A stretch of DNA of 64,000 nt from Tridacna crocea (taxonomy: Eukaryota > Mollusca > Bivalvia > Cardiida > Cardiidae). The stretch is from NCBI GenBank assembly GCA_943736015.1, contig OX031062.1:58516962-58580961 (forward strand), in the 5' to 3' direction. The position numbers were made by a program, and so were the translations under genes. Position 1 is the stretch's first letter. Each line of letters starts with the position of its first letter. Of this stretch, positions 45,134 to 57,394 are shown piece after piece. Under the pieces are notes generated by a model that had not been told where the DNA came from, did not search any database, and saw only the letters and a program-made list of their open reading frames with translations.

Positions 45134-46126
45134 ATGGGTAATTGGACATTCGTTTGGCTCATTGTAATCCTCATTTACCAAACATTTGCAGCTGTAGACA
45201 GGACTTTCCCTACCAACAGAAATGGAGACAGATTCACATCAATGATTGTGAAACATGAAAACAGTAATATTTATGTGGCTGAAAATGGATTTATTCACAG
45301 ACTAGATATGGATTTCAAATTGGAAGAAAGTATCAGCACTTGTGATATTAAAGATTGTGAGAATATAAATAAGGTTATGACAATGGATAACAACTTTCTC
45401 ATAATTTGTGGTACTGGAAAAAATCATACTTGTCAAGCTGTAAATGATGGCATTGTAAAGTACATTAGCTCAGGTGACATTTCAGATGAAAATTATTTAG
45501 CAGTGTCTGCAGATGTGAACCGACCAGCTGTAGGTTTAGGCCTGAATGGCGATTTTTTTTTAGGGGTAACATATGGCACAGGACTGAGGATCACAAAAGA
45601 GAATACCTATGAGTATTTGATATCAAGAACAAATATCAGGGACAGTTTTAGCCCTCTTGGAACTGTCAAACTCCAGGGGCCCAACATCATTGATGACTAC
45701 ATTGTGTATTTCAGAAAAATCTTTTATCATAAGGGTTTTGTGTATTTTTTAACAAATCAGAGAGATGACATGAGTGTTGATGATTATACGTCAAAATTAG
45801 TTCGCATATGTGTAAATGAAACTCATATGCTGACTCCATTCCAGATCAGGTCATTCACTGATATAGTAATGACCTGTGTCGTGGATGGTGACAAATACAA
45901 TTTGCTACAGGATGCTGAATTTTTACCAGCCAAAGGTATTCTTGTTGCTTTTTTCTCAAGGGGAGATAATCCAGAAAATCCAACTTCTGAAAGTGCAGTT
46001 TGTGTTTATACCCTAGATGCTGTGAATGATACCATTGTTGAAGCTAAAAAAGACTTTATTACTTGTCCAGCCAAGAATAAGACTTTCTACCTTGAGACTC
46101 TGCTTAATAACTGTGTACCAGAAGAG
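45134..46126 (+). CDS. Plexin-like receptor, first coding exon (signal peptide and sema domain)
   Basis: This encodes the N-terminus of a plexin-like cell-surface receptor; plexins bind semaphorins and signal through a cytoplasmic GAP domain to steer axons and cells. Residues 1-20 are a signal peptide (short N-region, VWLIVILIY core, AA before the mature end). Residues 30-331 are the greater part of a sema beta-propeller: IYVAENGFIHRLD resembles blade 1, C70, C75, C92 and C100 match the usual early cysteines (LIICGT...HTCQ), VYFLTNQ at 203-209 and YTSKLVRIC at 218-226 are plexin-like, then DGDKYNLLQDAEFLPAKG and SAVCVYTLDAVND at 287-299. Five N-glycosylation sites are visible (N3, N97, N228, N298 and N315; N3 lies in the signal peptide). 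The ATG has A at -3 and G at +4. The exon ends in phase 0 at GAAGAG/GTGAG; the open frame then reads ten intronic codons to a TAA. The PSI and IPT repeats, membrane helix and GAP would lie outside the window. A semaphorin or Met-like protein is less likely. Confidence 0.8.
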
Positions 46127-46128
46127 GT
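46127..46128 (+). promoter_or_regulatory. Splice donor of the plexin-like exon (predicted)
   Basis: GAG/GTGAGA matches the metazoan donor consensus. It coincides with the last sema-like codon, after which the translation loses similarity. Confidence 0.7.
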
Positions 46129-46609
46129 GAGAAAATATTTTGTCTATAATCTGAAATAAACGTTATCCTTTTTCATTAGAACTTAAATTCATATAATAAT
46201 AGTTTCTTTGCAAGTGTGCTTTGTAAGATGTTAAACGCTGACTTTTTCAATTGCAACATAAACATTTTTTCCCACCAGCAGTATGAGACCGAGTTATGTA
46301 TCTAAATTGCATGGCTTTCACCACACTGAAATTTGGAAATTGAAATGGAAAAAAAGTCAAGAGTGGATTCATTCTTAAGAATGGAGATCAGCACTATTAC
46401 ACTTGACTTAAACAGTTTAGTGAATACTTTCAGAGACTAAGCTTGAGAAATTTATTCTTATTGACAAATGTTTGAAAAGTGAAATTAAGGTAAAATGTAA
46501 GGGTGAATTTAATACTACACCGGTGTAAAACTTTAGCTTGGTAAGCATAATATACACATATGGCACAAACATACAGGGCATTGTGGTATGAACTCCAAAG
46601 AAACCAAAG

Positions 46610-46821
46610 TTAACAATTGCTGGTTTTTACGATCCTGAGATAGAAACCTTTTGAAAACATTGTGGGAAAAGTAGAAAATGCTGGTAACCAGCATTTTCTC
46701 CTTTTCCCACAATGTTTTCTACCCAGCTGGAAACAAATTTCACTGAGTTCTATTTATTTTTTCATTTTCAAGTGCTTTCAATTTGGACCAGTCTTAAATT
46801 TTGCTGATTGGTAAAGAGTAA
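46610..46821 (+). mobile_element. P1 element in plexin intron 1
   Basis: The left end is shortened (TTAACAATTGCTGG). The palindrome is nearly perfect, with one arm mismatch (AAGTAG in place of AAGGAG). Confidence 0.75.
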
Positions 46822-47228
46822 AACACCACCCCTGTCTTTCCATAATTGAGCACTGATAGTGCAAGCAGGACAGGGCTTTGCAGAACAAAGCCTAACCTTG
46901 CCATATACTGTATCTGTGATGCCCATCTTTCCATGTTAAGCAGAGAGAAAGCAGTTCCTTAGGCTTAACAGACAAACAGCAACTTCAAGGAACAGACATG
47001 GACACCATCACCATGCCTCAATTATTCAAACAAACAAAAAAAGATTTTCAAGTTATACAAACAATGACACAATGAAAGAAATGCATTTTAATTCATATAT
47101 TAAAATCTGAGCTTAAAAAGTAAAAAACTGATATCTGCCCTGTAGAGATAAAATCATTTGGGTACTACATGTCCCAAATAAAATTGTTACTGACCTTGTC
47201 CTTTTGTAGTAAATAGTGTCAGCTATTT
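46822..47228. other. No feature recognised (intronic)
   Basis: AT-rich, with no repeat structure visible. Confidence 0.3.
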
Positions 47229-50200
47229 TTAGCTCACCTGAGCACAACGTGCTCAAGAGGAGCTTTTAGGATCACCCGGTGTCCGGCGTCAACGATTCTT
47301 TAAACATCAACTTTTCCTAAATCGCTGAGCCAGTTTGAACCAAACTTGGCTGGAATGTTCCTTGGGAGGTCCTCTTTAAAAATTGTTCACAGAATTTGAT
47401 TCTGTCAAAAACATGGCAACCAAATGGAATTTTCGAAGAAATTCTTTAAAAATTTTCCTCTCTGAAACCACTGGCCAGATTTTAAAATCATTTCACAGAG
47501 ATATTCCTTGGGTGACCCTTTTTAGCTCACCTGAACACGAAGTGCTCATGGTGAGCTTTTATGATCGCCAAATGTCCGTCGTGCGTTGGGCGTCATGCGT
47601 CGTCCACAATTTCTTTAAACATCTTGTCCTCCTAAACCACTGGGCCAATCTTGATGAAACTTGGCATGGATGTTCCATGGAAACCAAAAGGAAAAAAAAT
47701 GGCAAAATCTTTAAAAATCTTCTTCTCTGAAACTGGATGGTATGTAGCATCTCCTAGTGGATCTCTACCAAGATTGTTCATATGATGCCCCTGGGGTCAA
47801 AACTGGCCCCGCCACGGGGGTCACAGGTTTGAAACATAATAACAAAGAAGGAAAACTTTAAAATTCTTCTTCTCTAAAAATAGAAGGTGCAGGTTTTTGA
47901 TATTTGGTATATAGCATCTCCTTGTGGACCTCTACCAAGTTTGTTCATATGATGCCCCTGGGGTCCAAACTGGCCCTGCCACAGGGGTCACAGTTTGAAC
48001 ATAGGAACAAAGAAGGAAAATTTCAAAATTCTTCTTCTCTGAAGCTGGAAGGCTTAGAGCTTTGTTATTTTGTATGAAGCATCTCCTAGTAAACCTCTTC
48101 CAAGTTTGTTTATATTATGTCCCTGGGGTCCAAACTGGCCCTGCCCAAGGGGTCACAAGTTTGAACATGGGAAAAAAAGGAAAACTTTGAAAATCTTCTT
48201 CTTTGATACCAGAAGCTGTTGAGCTTTGATATTTGGTATAAAGCATCTCCTAGTGGATCTCTGCCAAGTTTATTCATATGATGCCCCAGGGGTCATAATT
48301 GGCCCTGCCCCGGGGGTCACAAGTTTAAACATTGGAACTAAAAAGGAAAAATTTAAGATTTTTCTTCTCTGAAACTAGAAGGTGAAGAGCTTTGATATTT
48401 GGTATGTAGCATCAACTAGTGGACCTCTAACAAGTTTGTTCATAAGATACCCCAGGGGTCAAAACTGGCCCTGCCCAGGGGGTCACAAGTTCTAAACATA
48501 GGAACAAACAAGGAAAACTTTAAAATTCATCTGAGAGTTTTGATATTTGGTATGTAGTGAACCTGTTCTAAGTTTGTTAGCCCCCCTGAGCACATGATGC
48601 TCAGTGAGGTCAAAATTGAGTCACCTTGGGTCATAAACTACGTCACCATGTTAAATTAAAGAAATACCTTGTGGGCACTGTAGAGGCCACATTTTCTTGC
48701 TCAGCTGACTTGAAAATTAGTCAGAATGTTTGTCTTGATAAAATCTTACATGAGATTGCATTTAGTCTTGAATATAACTTTGTCATCTCAAGTCATAACC
48801 ACTTTAAACTTGGTATGCATGTTTGTTGCAATATCACTGGGTACTGTGTGCAAGAACAGTAACTGTACATAGCTCTGATTTTTAGTAATTCCAATTTGAT
48901 ATTTATTTTTACAGTATTTCTTGCTTGTCCAGAATGGAACTATGAAGTCTCAAGTCAAATTGACTTGAGACTTGGTGAACATGTTTGTTGTATTGCATGC
49001 CCATTGCAACTATTATACCTCCCTGACAACTGCCGGTGGGATGGGCATATGTTGCAACAATTTGCCACTCTTGTTTCATTATCATTTGGCCTTGAACCTC
49101 AATATTTGGTATTTATCTTCATTGTAGACCTTTAGTGCTTAGTACTCAGGTGAGCGATATAGGACCATCATGGTCCTCTTGTTTAAAAAGTGTTCGCGAA
49201 ATTTGGATCCGTCAAGAAACACTGTTCTGGTAAATGGGGTCTACTTGCACTATACGGAAAAGAAGAAATTCTTAAAAATTCTTAAAAACTGCTGATCAGA
49301 TTTTGAAATAATTTCTCAGGGATGCTCTTTGGGTGACCCTTTTAAAAAATGATAGCGAAATTTTGATATGTCAAGAAACATGGCTCTGGGGAATGGGGGC
49401 TACTTGCACTGTACGGACATGAAGAAATTCTTGAAAATTCTTCTCTGGAACGGCTTGTCAGATTTTAAAATAATTTCACAGCAATGTTCCGTTGGTGACG
49501 CTTTTCAATAATTGTTCACGAAATTACGATCAGTAAAGAAAAATGGCTCTGGTGAATGGGGTCTACTTGCACTGTACGGGCATAAAGAAATTCTTGAAAA
49601 TTCTTCTCTGAAACAGCTGGTCAGATTTTGAAATAATTTTTCAGGGATGTTCCCTGGGTGACCCTTTTCAAAACTTGTTTGCAAAATTTTGATCCGTCAA
49701 GAAACATGGCTCTGGTGAATGGGGACTACTTGCACTGTACGGACATGAAGAAATTCTTAAAAATTATTCTTCTCTGAAATGGCTGATCAGGTTTTAAAAT
49801 AATTTCACAGCAATGGTCCGTTGGTGACCCTTTTCAATAATGCTCACAAAATTACTATCTATCAAGAAACATGGCTCTGGTGAATGAGGTCTAGTTGCAC
49901 TGTATGAACATGAAGAAATTCTTGAAAATTCTTTTTCTCTGAAATGTGTTGTCAGATTTTAAAATAATTTCACAGCAATGTTCCTTGAATGACCCTTTTC
50001 AAAAAAGTATTTGCAAAATTTTGATCCATCAAGAAACATGGCTCTGGTAAATGGGGGCGACTTGCACTATATGGAAATTTAGAAATTCTTAAAAAATTCT
50101 TCTTTTCTGAAACTGATGGTCAGATTTTGAAATGACTTTTACAGGTGACCTTTTGAAAATTGCTTGGCAAAATAATGATTTTGTTTCCAATAATTCAATT

Positions 50201-50276
50201 TCTCAAAAGAAAATAGGCTATGGTCCTCTAAAAAATTCAGGTGATAGATCCAGGGCTATCTTGGCCCTCTTGTTAA
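47229..50276 (+). mobile_element. Family A repeat, complete, split by a family B element
   Basis: The start (AGCTCACCTGAGCACAACG) and first monomer are at 47229-47520; monomers resume at 49184 with TTAAAAAGTGTTCGCG; the end is CAGGTGATAGATCCAGGGC...GGCCCTCTTGTT at about 50276. Six more monomers lie in the right part. Confidence 0.65.
47521..49183 (+). mobile_element. Family B Helitron-like repeat, full length, nested
   Basis: Starts AGCTCACCTGAACACGAAG with the hairpin GCACGAAGTGC-like block and ATGATCGCCAAATGTCC, then about six ~180 bp family B monomers, a family C monomer (48600-48760), a segment matching 38641-38840, and ends TCAGGTGAGCGATATAGGACC...GGTCCTCTTGTT. Its target is a family A monomer at GACCCTTTT. 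Confidence 0.65.
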
Positions 50277-50392
50277 ACTGCATAGATCATGTGCTGCACT
50301 AGTTAAAACACACAATTGAATGTAGTGATTTTTAAAAAGCTTGACCATAGCAATTACTGATAAAACTTTCTTTCGGAGCTTCTGGCTACTTT

Positions 50393-53165
50393 TTTAGCTA
50401 ACCTTAGCACAACATGCTCAAGAGGAGCTTGTAGGATCACCCGCTGTCGGTCGTCCGTCATGAGTTGTCTGTTGTGCATCGTCAACAATTCTTTAAACAT
50501 CCTCCTAAACCGCTGGGCCAATTTGGACCAAACTTGGCTTGAATGTTCCTTGGGAGGTCCTCTTTAAAAAGTATTCACAGAATTTGAATCCGTCAAAAAC
50601 TGTGGTTGCCGTGGCAACCAAATGGCATTTTCTAAGAAATTCTTTAAAAATCTTATTCTCTAAAACCATTGGTCAGATTTAAAAATAATTTCACAGAGAT
50701 GTTCCTTAGGTAACCCTTTTCAAAAAGAGTTGACAAAATTTTGATCCGTCAAGAAATATGGCTCTGGTGAATGGGGACTTCTTGCACTATACAGAAATGA
50801 AGAAATTATTAAAAATTCTACTTTTCTGAAACCGCTGATAAGATTTTAAAATAATTTCTCAAGGATATTCTTTGGGTGACTGTTTTCAAAACTTGGGTTA
50901 CTTGCACTATATGCAGATATATAAAGAAAATCTTAAAAATTCTTCTTCTCTCAAACGGATAGTCGGATTTTGAAATACCTTCACAGAGATGTTCCTTGGG
51001 TAACCCTTTTTATACGCCCGTCGAAGACGGGACGTATTATGGGATCACCTATGGCGGGTGGGCGGGCGGGCGGCGTCCAGTTCTTTGTCCGGAGCATATC
51101 TCCAAAACTATTCTAGCTAGGGTTACGAAATTTCATGGGTGGATAGATCTCATCGAGGGGGAGTGCAGTGCACAGGAACCATAACTCTTGATCGCTTTAT
51201 TTTTGAGTTATTGCCCTTTGTCGTTTTTGATACTTGAATTTTGTCCGGAGCATATCTCCAAAACTATACTAGCTAGGGTTACGAAATTTCATGGGTGGAT
51301 AGATCTCATTGAGGGAGAGTGCAGTGCACAGGAACCATAACTCTTGCTCGCTTTATTTTTGAGTTATTGCCCTTTGTCTTTTTTCAAACTTGAATTTTGT
51401 CCGGAGCATATCTCCATAACTATACTAGCTAGGGTTACGAAATTTCATGGGTGGATAGATCTCATCGAGGGGGAGTGCAGTGCACAGGAACCACAACTCT
51501 TGCTTGCTTAATTTTTGAGTTATTGCCCTTTGCCGTTTTTCATACCTGAATTTTGTCCGAAGCATATCTCCAAAACTATACTAGCTAGGGTTATGAAATT
51601 TCATGGGTGGATAGATCTCATCAAGGGGGAGTGCAGTGCACAGGGATCATAACTCTTGCTTGCTTTATTTTTGAGTTATTGCCCTTTGCCGTTTTTCATT
51701 ACTTTAATTTTGTCCGGTGAGTATCTCCAAAACTATACTAGGTAGAGTTATGAAATTTCATGGGTGGATAGATCTCATCAAGGGGGAGTGCAGTGCTCAG
51801 GAATCATAACTCTTGCTCGCTTAATTTTTGAGTTATTGCCCTTTGTCGTTTTTCATACCAGAATTTTGTCCGGAGCATATCTCCAAAACTATACTAGCTA
51901 GGGTTATGAAATTTCTTGGATGGATAGATCTAATCAAGGGGGAGTGCAGTGCACAGGAATGATAACTCTTGCTTGCTTTATTTTTGAGTTATTGCCCTTT
52001 GCCGTTTTTCATACTTGAATTTTGTCCGGTGAATATCTCCAAAACTATACTAGGTAGGGTTATGAAATTTCATGGGTGGATAGATCTCATCAAGGGGGAG
52101 TGCAGTGCTCAGGAATCATAACTCTTGCTCGCTTAATTTTTGAGTTATTGCCCTTTGTCGTTTTTCATACCTGAATTTTGTCCGGAGCATACCTCCAAAA
52201 CTATACTACCAAGGGTTATGAAATTTCATGGGTGGATAGATCTCATCAAGGGGGAGTGCAGTGCACAGGAACCTTAACTCTTGCTCGCTTAATTTTTGAG
52301 TTATTGCCCTTTGCCGTTTTTCATACTTGAATTTTGTCCGGTGAATATCTCCAAAACTATACTAGCTAGGGTTATGAAATTTCATGGGTGGATAGATCTC
52401 ATCAAGGGGGAGTGCAGTGCACAGGAATGATAACTCTTGCTTGCTTAATTTTTGAGTTATTGCCCTTTGTTGTTTTTGATACTTGAATTTTGTCCGGTGC
52501 ATGCCCCAGCTTTACAACTTGGGGTAAGACAGACGTATTTTGCGACAATTTGCCGCTCTTGTTAACAATTGTTCGTGAAATTTTGATTCGTCAAGAAACA
52601 TGGCACTTGTAATTGAGGACTTCTTGCACTATATGGGAATGAAGAAATTCTTGAAAATTCTTTTTCTCTGAATCCTGTGGTTCGATTTTAAAATAATTTT
52701 ATAGCAATGTTCCTTGAGTGATCATTTTCGAAAATTGTTTGCAAAATTTTGATCCGTCTTAAAAATGGCTCTGGTGAACGGGGGCTACTTGCACTATACG
52801 GATATGAAGAAATTCTTGAAAATTCTTGTTCTCTGAAATGGCTGGTCAGGTTTTAAAATAATTTCACAGAAATGCTCTTTGAATGACCCTTTTCAAACAT
52901 TGTTTGTGAAATTTTGATAGTTCAAGAAGCATGGCTCTGGTGAATGGGAACTATTTGCACTATAGGGAAATTAAGAAACTCTTAAAAACTCTTCTTTTCT
53001 GAAACTCCTGGTCAGATTTTTAAATGACTTTTACAGGTGACCTTTTGAAAATTCCTTGGCAAAATAATGATTTGTTTCCAGTGTTTCGGTACCTCATAAA
53101 AGAATTGGGTATGGTCCTCCCAAAAATTCAGGTGAGCGATCCAGGGCCATCTTGGCTTTTTTGTT
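50393..53165 (+). mobile_element. Family A repeat, complete, split by a family D element
   Basis: Starts TTTTTAGCTAACCTTAGCAC, includes GGATCACCCGCTGTCGG, is interrupted at 51011-52562, and ends CAGGTGAGCGATCCAGGGCC...GGCTTTTTTGTT. Confidence 0.6.
51011..52562 (+). mobile_element. Family D Helitron-like repeat with 9 x 156 bp array, nested
   Basis: Starts TATACGCCCGTCGAAGACGG (a short hairpin CCCGTC/GACGGG), then a GGCGGGTGGGCGGGCGG block, then nine monomers from 51085 with start-to-start spacing of 156 (one 157). Each has GTCCGGAGCATATCTCC, TTTCATGGGTGGATAGATC and GAGTGCAGTGCACAGGAA. The tail holds a CCCCAGCTTTACAACTTGGGG hairpin-like block and ends GACAATTTGCCGCTCTTGTT. Host sequence resumes as AACAATTGTTCGTG. 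Confidence 0.7.
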
Positions 53166-55115
53166 CAAATGTATTAGAGATGAATGCAAAAATTGCCCCT
53201 AGAAAGTTTGCCTCAAGCAGGCATAGAATACGCAACCAAGTCTGATACGCTAAACAATGAATTACCCAGCCAGGCTTTTTTTCAAATCTTTAGTTTACAG
53301 AACCTTTCAGACTCGAATAAAGAATACACAGGCTTTATTTAACAGGCAGTTAACAGACATAAATTGCTTATTAGCTCACCTTAGCACAAAGTGCTAAAGG
53401 TAAGCTATTGTGATCGCCCTATGTCCGGCATCCGTCATCCGTCAACAATTTCCTTAAACATCTTCTTCTCCTAAACCACTGGGCCTTGTTCCTTGGGTGA
53501 AGCTCTACCAAAATTGTTCAAAGAATTTCATTCCACCCCTAACTCTGATTGCCATTGCAACAAAAAAAAAATGAAAACTTTGAAAATCTTCTCCTCTGGA
53601 ACTAGAAGGCGTAGAGCTTTGATATTTGGTATCTAGCATCTCCTAATGGACCTCTACCAAGTTTATTCAGATTATGCCCATAGGGTCAAAACTGGCCCCA
53701 CTGCGGAGGATAACAAGTTTGAGCATAGGAACAAAGAAGGAAAACTTTAAAAATCTTCTTTTCTGAAACTCGAAGGCGTAAAGCTTTGATATTTAGTACG
53801 TGGCATCTCCTAGTGGACCTCTACCAAGTTTGTTCAAATTATGCCCCTGGGGTCAAAACTGGCCCCACCCCGGGGATCACAAGTTTGAGCATAGGAACAA
53901 AGAAGGAAAACTTTAAAAATCTTCTCCTCTCAAATTTGAAGGCGTAGAGCTTTGATGTTTGGTATGTGGCATCTCCTAGTGGACCTCTACCAAGTTTGTT
54001 CAAATTATGTCCCTATGGTCAAAACTGGCCTCACCCTGGGGGTCACAAATTTGAGCATAGGAACAAAGAAGGAAAACTTTAAAATTCTTTTCCTCAGAAA
54101 CTAGAAAGCGCAGAGCTTTGATATTTGGTCTGTTGCATCTCCTAGTGGACCTCTACTTTGTTTGTACAAATGATGTCCCTGGGGTCAAAACTGGCCCCAC
54201 CCCAGGGGTCACTAGTTTGAGCATAGGAATGAAGAATAAAAACTTTAAAATTCTTCTCCTCTGAAACTATATGGCGTAGAGCTTTGATATTTGGTATGTG
54301 GCATCGCCTAGTGGACCTCTACCAAGTTTGTTTAAATCATGTCCGTGGGGTCAAAACTGGCCCTGCCCCGGGGATCACAAGTTCGAACATAGGAACAAAG
54401 AAAGAAAATTTTAAAATTCTTCCTCTTTAAAACTATAGGGCATAGAGCTATGATATTTGGATTGTAGCAATTCCTAGTTGACCTCTAATAAGTTTGTTCA
54501 TATTATGCCCTTGGGGTCAAAAATGGCCCTGCCACGTGGGATCACAGGTTCGAACATGGCAATAAAGAAGGAAAACTTTAGAAATTTTCTTCTCTGAAAC
54601 TTGAAGGTGCAGAGCTTTGATATTTGGTATGCAGAATCTTCTAGTGGACCTCTATCAAGTTTGGTCATATAATGTCCCTGGCGTCAAAACTGGCCATGCC
54701 CCGGAGGTCATAGGTTGGAACATAGGAACAAAGAAGGAAAATTTTAAATATCTTTTTCTCTTAAACAGATGTAGAGCTTTGATATTTGGTATGTAGCAAT
54801 TTTGAGTGGACCTCTACCAAGAGCCTGGTTCACTAACCCCCAAAATTTGCCCAACCTCAGAATCTCACTATTTTTTGGAAATAATAGAAATGACGTGTGT
54901 ATAACCTGAGAATGACATTATTTAGTGAAAAAATTGAACAGAACATTGAAATTTAATAAGAAACAAGGCCCTCTGTAACGCAACAAAACGACGTCTTTAT
55001 TGACGTAGCCCATAAACAACGCGACGTTATGTGTGTGTGAAAAACAGAAAATCATATCCAAACGTACATTTTCTCACGGTGTATCCTTCCGTTTCAGTGA
55101 CAAACACTAACTTGA

Positions 55116-55345
55116 TTAAGCCTTTACAACACAATGCCGACTTTTCACGACCCTGAAGAAGAGGGCTTTTGAAAATATTGTGGAATAAGGAGAAAATGTT
55201 GGTAAACAGCATTCTCTTTTTTTCCTTCAATGCCTTCTACCCTGTCCAAATACAGAAATCATTTTTTCAGGCACATCTTTGTTGTTGCCTGCAAACGATT
55301 TAAGTTTGGTCTAGCCCAAAATTTTGTTGTATGGTAAAGGGTTAA
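55116..55345 (+). mobile_element. P1 element, diverged
   Basis: TTAA at both ends; the right palindrome arm is decayed (TTCTCTTTTTTTCCTTCAAT). Confidence 0.7.
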
Positions 55346-55464
55346 GAATCATGGTTACTTACTCGTCTGCAAAGTCCTCAAATTACTGTAACAATCTGTC
55401 GTTGACCAGTGGTCTTATTTGATTTCCCTGTTTCATTTCGATCATAATTAGTAGACATCAAATA

Positions 55465-55692
55465 TTAACCTTTACCAAACAATCTGGTTTTCACGACCCT
55501 GGGAGATATAGCTTTTGAAAACATTGTGGGAGAAGGAGAAAATGCTGGACACAAAACAGTTTTTGCTTTTCGCTCAGTATTTTCTATCCTTTCATAAATA
55601 ATTTTCAATTTTTGAGTCACATTTACTTTGTTGTCTGCAAATGCTTTTAATTTGGACCAGTCTGTAATTATGTTGTTTGATGAAAAAGTAAA
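55465..55692 (+). mobile_element. P1 element, diverged
   Basis: Left TTAACCTTTACC is good; the palindrome centre is replaced by GGACACAAAACAG and the right end is worn. Confidence 0.65.
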
Positions 55693-55959
55693 CATCAACA
55701 CATTAACAAAAACATTTTAGCCATTTCACACTGGCAGCAATAGTTTGTTACGTAAAATCGGCGATCTGGTGTATGAATTGTACGCGTTCATGTTACTACT
55801 ACTGACACTGAACGGTCTTCAAAAGGCAAAGATAAACATGTAATTCACTGATAAATATCACTACTTGAATCTGCGATTTGATTGGGAGTGGCATTTTCAA
55901 GATGGACACCCCAGTCACGTACACCAAATATCTCTCCATTTTCATACCTTGCTGCACAT

Positions 55960-56129
55960 AAATTCAGAGTTGGTACAGATAAGCTTTAGGTCTCTGATAG
56001 GGGAGAAAGCATTGTGGGAAAAGGAGAAATTGCTGATTACCAACATTTTCTTATTTTCCCACAAAGCTTTCAAAAGCCTGCTTTCCCTGGGTCGGAAAAA
56101 AACCTAGGGGTTGTTTGGTAAAGGGTTAA
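55960..56129 (-). mobile_element. P1 element, 5'-truncated, inside the DDE gene
   Basis: The right end GGTAAAGGGTTAA is intact at 56129. The TTAA overlaps the DDE pseudogene's FPRLT codons, so the insertion cut its reading frame near the C-terminus. Confidence 0.65.
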
Positions 56130-57165
56130 GCGAGGAAAGGCATTCATTTCAACTTCATCCACTGGCCGCCATATTTTGATTTTTCTTTCTATTCCTTTTT
56201 CCTCTACCATATCCTTCAATTCATTTCCTAATGCGTTCTAGCACCCTTTTTGCACGCTCCTGATCCCCAGATGTAGAACTAAAGGTTGGAAAATATTTGT
56301 TCGAAAGGGCACATGCTTATTCGAACAAAATTGACAATAAGTTTCTTCTGTAGACACCTGTCTGTGCTCTTTGGAAAAAATGCTTGGCATTTCATTCTGA
56401 ACACAAAGCTCCTCGAGTAATTTGAGTCTCGAAAGCCCCGGTCCACCACAAATACATTGCCATCCTTCAAAAAGCCTCTGACGTCTTCAATATTTGACAG
56501 AAGCATGTGGTTTAGTATTGAAGCATTATCATTTTTGCTTTCTGACAAATACTGTCCAACGATGGTTACGAAATAGCCAGTGGTTGTAACAACTACCATG
56601 GGTTTAACTAGCAGACGACCTTTGTGCATGCAGTATGTTCATCGTCGAAATTGAAAGCTGTTCGATTTGTCAGTGTAAGTCCCATCAAGGACAAGGAACA
56701 CATGGTCGTTAGCTGTACCAATCAAGGTCTTTGCTATGTCACGGGTATGGTCTCTGATAATAGATTCCCTGGTTAGGCTATCTATTCCGAGGTAGAGACA
56801 AGAGAGGCACAAAACCACGCATAAATACTTGTCTCACTTTGGATACTGCATGAGACACTAGACTTGGTGGTACCAAATATAGTACAGGGTATCCCGAAAG
56901 TAAGGTAACACTTTCGTATATTCAAAATATAGCTTTTAATTTCTGATAAGGAGATAAAAAAAAATATATACATGTTTATAAGATTTGTAAGTTTTTTTCC
57001 GGACACTTTTTCATTCAATTTTCATTACATTACACACTTTTACAGATTTCACATCAGAGACACTTTTTTGTCATTAGAGTCATTTTAGTTAGTAATGACG
57101 TTTTCATTGTGACAGCTTGTTTTGCTCTTTCCACGCTGAAACAACCAGATGCAATTGTTAATCAC

Positions 57166-57394
57166 TTAACTCATTACCACACAATCCCTACTTTTGACAC
57201 CCCTGAGAAAGAAGCCTTTTGAAAACACTGTGGGAAAAGGAGAAAATGCTGGTAACCAGCATTTTCTCCTTTTCCCACAGTGTTTCCTACCCTTCCAAGA
57301 ACAATTTTCTTTTTTTTAGTCAGCTTTATTTTGTCGTCTGCAAATGCTTTCAATTTGGACCAGTCTAAATTTTTCTCGTGTGGTAAAGAGTTAA
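57166..57394 (+). mobile_element. P1 element, intact, inside mariner
   Basis: TTAA at both ends and a perfect-looking palindrome with the CACTGTGGG variant also seen at 6167. It is one of the youngest-looking copies. Confidence 0.85.

Noticed and set aside
47559-47750. Open frames within families A and B (for example 47383-47730 and 37944-38195)
   Set aside because: They recur with different breaks in every monomer and are translations of tandem repeats.
2697-57394. The many regularly spaced palindromes resemble a repeat-spacer (CRISPR-like) array
   Set aside because: Spacing is hundreds to thousands of bases, orientation is mixed, each palindrome is part of a TTAA-bounded element, and the organism is a eukaryote.
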